A stretch of DNA of 64,000 bases from Chondrus crispus. Taxonomy: Eukaryota; Rhodophyta; Florideophyceae; Gigartinales; Gigartinaceae. The stretch is taken from NCBI RefSeq assembly GCF_000350225.1, contig NW_005179069.1:133786-197785 (forward strand), given 5' to 3'. The notes under the pieces are model-generated. The model was not told the origin of the DNA and made no database searches. It saw only the letters and a list, made by a program, of their open reading frames with translations. Of this stretch, positions 61,543 through 64,000 are shown piece after piece (the first letter of the stretch is position 1; the number at the start of each line of letters is the position of its first letter). A program made the position numbers and the translations under genes.

Positions 61543-62097
61543 TGTAAGGGTAGGGTCCCGCTCAGCGTCTGACAGTAATATTTACACTGTAAACAAGAGC
61601 TGAGCGGGACGATGACGCACGATACGTGACGTGTACAGTACAGTACACGTCCCTACAGTGCTCACCTCAACCGTAAGGTCGTCCTCTTCGCCAATAAATG
61701 GGGACTCTATACAAGAAAGAGTCCCCGAGGACGATCCGGTCGGCCTCAGCAGGATCCTAATGGGATCCCGCGGGCGAAGAGGACCACGACAAGACGAAGG
61801 AGGAGACAAGATATGGTCACAAGGGGCCGTTTAGTGGGTTTTTTATTATAAATATATGTTTTAAGTGTAGTCTAGGCTGATGTAGCAACCATATAGATTT
61901 CTATAAAGAGTCGGTTGCAGAACAACGGAGAGGAGGAGAGGCAGGCACAACACCCGATTAACAACCGGAGCCCCTCAACCGACTAAACCAGAGAGTCAAA
62001 AGAACCTCTGAGTCAACCTATTCACAAAACTTCCGAATTTCCAAAAGTAAGTCAAAGTATTCAAAAACCTGCACACGTGTCCACCGTGCACGTTAAA
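61543..62097 (+). repeat. 3' LTR of G1 copy 2
   Basis: 555 bp, differing from the 5' LTR at three positions seen by eye (near 61589, 61622 and 61840). Preceded by the purine tract and followed by ATTAC. Confidence 0.95.
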
Positions 62098-63621
62098 ATT
62101 ACAGTTTACTGTACGTGCAGTACATGCGGCAGTAATGTATCCTGATTGACACTGACAGTGCCGTCATGGCAGGAGGTGAAGGCAACTGCAATACTCTAAA
62201 CTTTCAGTACCGGGGACCAGCGGGGCTGCTGTGAGGCTGTGGGCGGAGACAAGAGGTGTAACATTGGGGGAAATTGAATTGTAGGTGAGGGGACGTTTTC
62301 CGTGGATGAGGGGTGATTGCGAGACTTGACAGTAAGCTGAATTAGAGAGGGGACGGACGAGATGGGCGAGAGGGATGTACGGTATGTGCCAAGTGGGGGA
62401 ACCATTTTAGCTGTGAGAATTTGGATTTCCGCGCGACTTCGCGTCGATTTAGATAGTGTGACCAGCACTTTATGGAAGTACGCAGTGTCTGGCCGCCACG
62501 TGGTTGCAGTTATCGTAGTTTTGACCTTGCCGAAGGACAACTTCAGTGACCCCCGGCCCGATGGCGTTGCACCACACCGCGATTCGAGTGTTTGGGAGAC
62601 AGAGATGGACTCGTGCTCCAGGAAATGCAATACGTGAGAGGCACGTGGCAAGTCGAGACGAATTTCGAGTTACCTGTTGTTTGCGAGGCACAGTATGCCC
62701 TGTTATTTACGTTCTATTCTGGCAGCTACCTCTAAGAGGTAAGCTTGCCAGTTGGATCACAAACGAAAGGCTGTTATGGGGAAAAGAGTAGATTCGGTAA
62801 GCGACAACAAGGTAGAGTGGGGAGGCTGAACCTCACGCAGAGATACTATGTGTTGGACAGTATTGCTGTGCGGTAAACCGGACGTCTGGGGTGCCAATAA
62901 TTTAGTGTTGGTAAAAGTGTGAGCGCAGCATTGTACCGCATTTTGCAGTACTACAGCTGTGGCCTTGGTACGTACAGAGTCAGCACGCAATATATAAAGG
63001 GCTACAGCAAGCCTGTACTTCCGACTTGAGGTAAATTAGAGTGCAGCGAGCTGGATGGTGATGCAGAGGCAGCCTGACGGGTATGTCGAGCAGACACGCA
63101 GGTGAAACCGCCGTGTGCACAGTTGTGTACGGGCCCACGATACTGTATATGGCATATCCAAAGGCCCTCTGGTTTTACGTGTGCATATAATATATGCACA
63201 CGTAAAACCAGAGGTGCGGGTCAGCTCCCTTCCATGAGCGCCGGTGTCTTAGTTTTTCGAATATTTTCGGCCGACCGGATCAAGTCTGGGAATCGCCCTT
63301 ACAGTCCAGTCTCGTGCCTCCTGATACCCGTGCGAGTGTGTGAAAAGCGAATAAAATTCACTGTACTGTATCTCGTCGCCCGATGTCCAGCGTCCACCGT
63401 CGTGTCGTGTCATCGCGTCGCGCCTGTGAGGGCGACGAGCGTCATCACCTATCGCCAACTCCGTGCATCCGCATCCAACCAGACCCTTCCAGCTCGCATC
63501 ACTAATCCTCCATCCCCACCACCACCATATTCCGCTCCATTACATTGGCAACCCCTCTTAAAGCCCAGTTCACCCGCCCACCCCACCGTCCCCGCCCCAC
63601 ACGGACACACCCTCCATCACC
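62098..63621. other. Upstream region of the last gene, with TATA-like box
   Basis: No gene recognised in 1.5 kb. CAATATATAAAGG (62989-63000) is a good TATA-box match, 620 bp before the next ATG. The 63480-63620 stretch is C-rich, like a 5' untranslated region of this genome. Confidence 0.5.
63166..63214. repeat. Near-perfect 49-bp palindrome (24-bp arms)
   Basis: Arms 63166-63189 and 63191-63214 are exact inverted copies (starting CCTCTGGTTTTACGTGTGC) around a single central A. It lies 400 bp upstream of the start codon at 63622 and 170 bp downstream of a TATA-like box. Confidence 0.95.
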
Positions 63622-64000
63622 ATGCCGTCTAGCAGCTACGCCGGCAGCGAGCCCCCTTCCCCAGACTATTCACCACCCAAGCCTGCATCTGCTTACCCTC
63701 TTTCCAATTTCCGGCACCGCCGCAGCGTCAGTCCTATCTCCCCCCTCATTCCATCTCTCGCTAAGCCCCGCTCCCTCCCCGACTTGGCCTTCCGTGCCTT
63801 CCACCGCGTCATCCCTGCCACCATCGCCTTCATCTTCGCACTCTTCATCCTCTCGCGTCTCTTCACCACCGACTCTTCCCCAAACCTCGCTTTCTCCCCC
63901 ATCTTCTTTGAACACCACCCCTCGTCCCGCATCCCCAACCACTTGCTCGTGCAGGAGCTTCACAAATGGAAGAACGAAGAGTATGCCCGTGCCAATCTTC
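63622..64000 (+). CDS. Partial gene: N-terminus of a single-pass membrane protein, cut by window end
   Basis: ATG 63622 in a strong context (CACCATGC) opens 126 codons with no stop before the window ends. Residues 1-62 are Ser/Pro-rich and basic (MPSSSYAGSEPPSPDYSPPK...). Residues 63-81 (VIPATIAFIFALFILSRLF) form one membrane helix, flanked by His/Arg before and Thr/Asp after. Residues 82-126 are soluble (LLVQELHKWKNEEYARANL). A short basic N-terminus, then one helix, then a stem is the type II layout of Golgi glycosyltransferases and related enzymes, but no catalytic domain is in view, so the product cannot be named. Confidence 0.7.
   Translation, partial: MPSSSYAGSEPPSPDYSPPKPASAYPLSNFRHRRSVSPISPLIPSLAKPRSLPDLAFRAFHRVIPATIAFIFALFILSRLFTTDSSPNLAFSPIFFEHHPSSRIPNHLLVQELHKWKNEEYARANL

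Larger units (their letters stand above)
55677..62097 (+). mobile_element. Complete, young Ty3/Gypsy chromovirus G1, copy 2 (6.4 kb)
   Basis: LTRs of 555 bp each (55677-56231, 61543-62097) differ at three bases by eye. ATTAC duplications flank it (55672-55676, 62098-62102). Order: LTR, primer-site candidate TGGTAGCATCGC (56234-56245), ORF0, gag, -1 frameshift site, pol, polypurine tract GAAAGGGGAGGAG (61529-61541), LTR. Gag and Pol are uninterrupted and all catalytic residues are present, so it may be active. It is AT-rich, unlike the GC-rich G2-G4. Confidence 0.97.

Noticed and set aside
1-64000. tRNA, rRNA or CRISPR-like arrays
   Set aside because: No cloverleaf with anticodon and TPsiC-like boxes, no rRNA-like stretch and no regularly spaced repeats were recognised by eye.

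Overview
The window looks like nuclear DNA of a multicellular (florideophyte) red alga, for example a Chondrus-like species. This is an inference. It rests on an intronless gene for a ferredoxin-dependent nitrite reductase with a plastid transit peptide, sparse uninterrupted genes, and a very heavy load of Ty3/Gypsy chromovirus, Harbinger and pogo transposons. No prokaryotic operon, rRNA, tRNA or CRISPR array was seen. A run of 100 N (49558-49657) marks an assembly gap.

Layout. 1-5481: decayed minus-strand copy of a Gypsy family called G1 here, cut by the window edge. 6135-26.5 kb: a Crypton/DUF3504-like recombinase fragment split by two related chromoviruses, G2 (6643-18319, near-identical LTRs, 5-bp target duplication) and G3 (18495 to about 26484). 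27.1-30.0 kb: remnant of an RsmI-type methyltransferase and a broken Harbinger transposase. 30.9-36.1 kb: minus-strand chromovirus remnant G4 inserted into a broken pogo transposase (36093-37717). 38602-40185: internally deleted Harbinger with intact ends. 40836-43383: apparently intact pogo-like element. 44.3-53.6 kb: the only host-gene island, with an AMP-forming acyl-CoA ligase, a 1.2-kaa disordered Arg/Ser-rich protein and nitrite reductase. 55677-62097: complete young G1 copy. 63622 to the end: first 126 codons of a membrane-anchored protein.

How the parts work together. The retroelements encode Gag, protease, reverse transcriptase/RNase H, integrase and a C-terminal chromodomain. In three of the families gag ends at the same sequence, GAAAAAC, and pol opens in the -1 frame there; both G1 copies add a conserved stem-loop six bases downstream. 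This looks like a shared programmed -1 frameshift site. G1 also carries an extra ORF before gag with a membrane segment and two CX2CX12HX5H zinc fingers, conserved in both copies but without any AUG. G2 carries a long antisense ORF between integrase and its 3' LTR. These three are the best candidates for undescribed biology.

Most transposon genes are broken. Many of the breaks are stops that a single C-to-T change at CAG, CAA or CGA could make; two of these are confirmed by comparing the G1 copies. The pogo element and the second G1 copy appear intact.
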